Assembly: GCF_024362785.1 (NCBI RefSeq)
Contig: NZ_CP093301.1
Span: forward strand, 4,588,001 to 4,652,000
DNA from: Evansella sp. LMS18
GTDB lineage: Bacteria; Bacillota; Bacilli; Bacillales; Salisediminibacteriaceae
Length of the DNA stretch: 64,000 nt
Direction: 5' to 3'
Position 1 is the first letter of the stretch. Each line of letters starts with the position of its first letter. Below are positions 62,759-64,000 of this stretch, in pieces. Position numbers and translations under genes: made by a program. Below the pieces are notes generated by a model that worked only from the letters and a program-made list of their open reading frames with translations, searched no databases and was not told the DNA's origin.

Positions 62759-63736
62759 CTATAGTTTAACTGTTCTTAATTTTTCCCACCACTGCCTGTT
62801 GTTCACATACCACTCAATCGTTTCTTCCAGCCCATTATCAAAAATGTAGAATGGCTCCCATCCTAATTGGCTTTTTATTTTCGACGCATCAATCGCATAT
62901 CTGCGGTCATGTCCTTTTCTGTCTTCAACATATTTTATTAGTGTTTCCGGTTTATTTAGATACCTCAATATTTCTTTTACAATGTCCATATTTTTCTTTT
63001 CGTTATGTCCGCCAATATTGTATACTTCCCCAGCCTCTCCATTATGAAGCACCAAATCAATGGCGCGGCAATGATCTTCTACATGGAGCCAGTCCCTGAC
63101 ATGCAGGCCATCCCCATAAACAGGAAGCTCTTTGTCATCCAAGGCATTAGTAACCATTAAAGGGATCAGTTTCTCCGGAAAATGGAAAGGGCCGTAGTTA
63201 TTTGAACATCGGGTAATATTTACGTGCATTTTATAAGTTTCAAAATAAGACTTAACTAATAGATCAGCAGCCGCTTTACTGGCTGAATATGGACTGTTAG
63301 GGGCCAATGGTGTTTCCTCGGTGAAGTAGCCGTCCTCACCAAGACTGCCGTATACTTCATCCGTTGAGATTTGCACGAATCTCTTTACATTGTTTTGCAG
63401 TGAAGCGTGTAGCAGCGTCTGAGTTCCCAGTACATTTGTTTTTATGAAAATATCTGGTTCCTCTATGCTTCTGTCAACATGGGATTCAGCTGCGAAATTG
63501 ATTAGTGCATCGGGAGTATGCTCTTTAATTAAAGAGTTAATAAGACCTCGGTCTATGATATCCCCTTGAACAAACCAGTAATTTGGGTTCTCTTTTATAC
63601 TTGTTAAATTTTCAAGGTTTCCTGCATAAGTCAATTTATCAAGATTAATTATTTTATATTCAGAATATTTATTTAGCATGTATCTTACGAAATTACTTCC
63701 AATAAAGCCTGCTCCGCCTGTAATTAGAATAATCAT
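62759..63736 (-). CDS. rfbB: dTDP-glucose 4,6-dehydratase
   Basis: 325 aa; GGAGG before the ATG. Extended SDR with TGGAGFIGSNFVRY, the STDEVYG active-site strand with catalytic Asp-Glu, and YSASKAA. Second step of dTDP-rhamnose synthesis, needing NAD. Between rfbA and rfbC, spaced by 20-30 bp. Confidence 0.96.
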   Translation of the reverse strand: MIILITGGAGFIGSNFVRYMLNKYSEYKIINLDKLTYAGNLENLTSIKENPNYWFVQGDIIDRGLINSLIKEHTPDALINFAAESHVDRSIEEPDIFIKTNVLGTQTLLHASLQNNVKRFVQISTDEVYGSLGEDGYFTEETPLAPNSPYSASKAAADLLVKSYFETYKMHVNITRCSNNYGPFHFPEKLIPLMVTNALDDKELPVYGDGLHVRDWLHVEDHCRAIDLVLHNGEAGEVYNIGGHNEKKNMDIVKEILRYLNKPETLIKYVEDRKGHDRRYAIDASKIKSQLGWEPFYIFDNGLEETIEWYVNNRQWWEKLRTVKL

Positions 63737-63756
63737 CTATCTGACCTCCGGATATT

Positions 63757-64000
63757 TTATCTATTTACTGCCAGTGCTGCTGTTTTGTGTTTCTCTTCTG
63801 CTAATCGAAGCAAGTATTGTCCATATTCACTTTTCTTTAAAGGCTCTGCCAAATCAAGTAACTGGGACGTAGTAATATATCCTTTGTTAAAAGAAATTTC
63901 CTCTAGGCAGGCAACTTTTTGACGCTGCCGTTTTTCAATAATCTCAATAAATTGAGATGCTTCAAGAAGTGATTCATGTGTGCCTGTATCAAGCCATGCA
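63757..64000 (-). CDS. rfbA: Glucose-1-phosphate thymidylyltransferase, C-terminal fragment
   Basis: The last 80 codons are present; the gene continues past the right window edge. The segment [18 protein letters not shown] followed by [18 protein letters not shown] is the conserved end of RfbA/RmlA. It makes dTDP-glucose from glucose 1-phosphate and dTTP. Heads the rfbA-rfbB-rfbC order seen here. Confidence 0.93.
   Translation of the reverse strand, partial: AWLDTGTHESLLEASQFIEIIEKRQRQKVACLEEISFNKGYITTSQLLDLAEPLKKSEYGQYLLRLAEEKHKTAALAVNR

Overview
The window looks like a chromosomal segment of a spore-forming, low-to-mid GC Bacillaceae bacterium, probably a salt- and/or alkali-tolerant soil or soda-lake type. 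This rests on gene content: a spore germinant-receptor operon (GerA/GerB/GerC type), CotF-like spore coat genes, KapB, a SinI-type anti-repressor, a soluble sporulation-type sensor kinase, AGGAGG-type ribosome binding sites with many TTG/GTG starts, a complete ectoine operon (ectABC), a BCCT osmolyte carrier and an NhaC-family antiporter. No rRNA or tRNA gene, insertion sequence, prophage or CRISPR array was recognised.

Layout. 1-2.5 kb: end of a germinant-receptor operon. 2.5-7.6 kb: a structured repeat, a small Sm-like protein, a GNAT enzyme, a secreted 3D-domain cell-wall protein, a XerS-type recombinase and a first minisatellite. 7.7-20.3 kb: carotenoid-desaturase-like enzyme, ectABC, small stress/sporulation proteins, a polysaccharide deacetylase with a glycosyltransferase, transporters, an MDR oxidoreductase and kapB. 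20.8-26.8 kb: sensor kinase, hydrolase, LLM flavin oxidoreductase, trans-sulfuration-type PLP enzyme and small unknowns. 26.85-27.94 kb: an exactly periodic 101-bp tandem array. 28-42 kb: housekeeping and stress metabolism (NhaC, DUF2339, sulfurtransferase, LysE exporter, epimerase, amidohydrolase, UvsE, molybdo-oxidoreductase, HPr-like protein, SDR, BCCT, Zn-alcohol dehydrogenase). 42.4-44 kb: two divergent coat-protein gene pairs around two copies of the structured repeat. 44.3-50.1 kb: two unlike serine proteases, a beta-propeller protein, DUF1284, EamA transporter and an orphan SinI-like gene.

The most interesting region is 50.4-60.8 kb (minus strand): a lasso-peptide biosynthetic locus of the paeninodin/pseudomycoidin type. 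It has two cyclase-precursor modules (C1-A1 and C2-A2) feeding one shared set of HPrK-like kinase (K), RRE protein (B1), leader peptidase (B2), nucleotidyltransferase (N) and ABC exporter (D). The two precursor genes (47 and 54 codons) are very short and were found by reading the sequence. Their leaders are nearly identical but their cores are very different: one predicts a seven-residue ring, the other a 34-35-residue core with two cysteines. A terminator after A1 and a TTGACA-17-TATTTT promoter before C2 make the modules separate transcription units. Both precursors end in Ser, the expected kinase target.

60.8-64 kb carries a SAF-domain dehydrogenase and the dTDP-rhamnose genes rfbC, rfbB and rfbA (the last cut by the window edge), the beginning of a surface-polysaccharide region.
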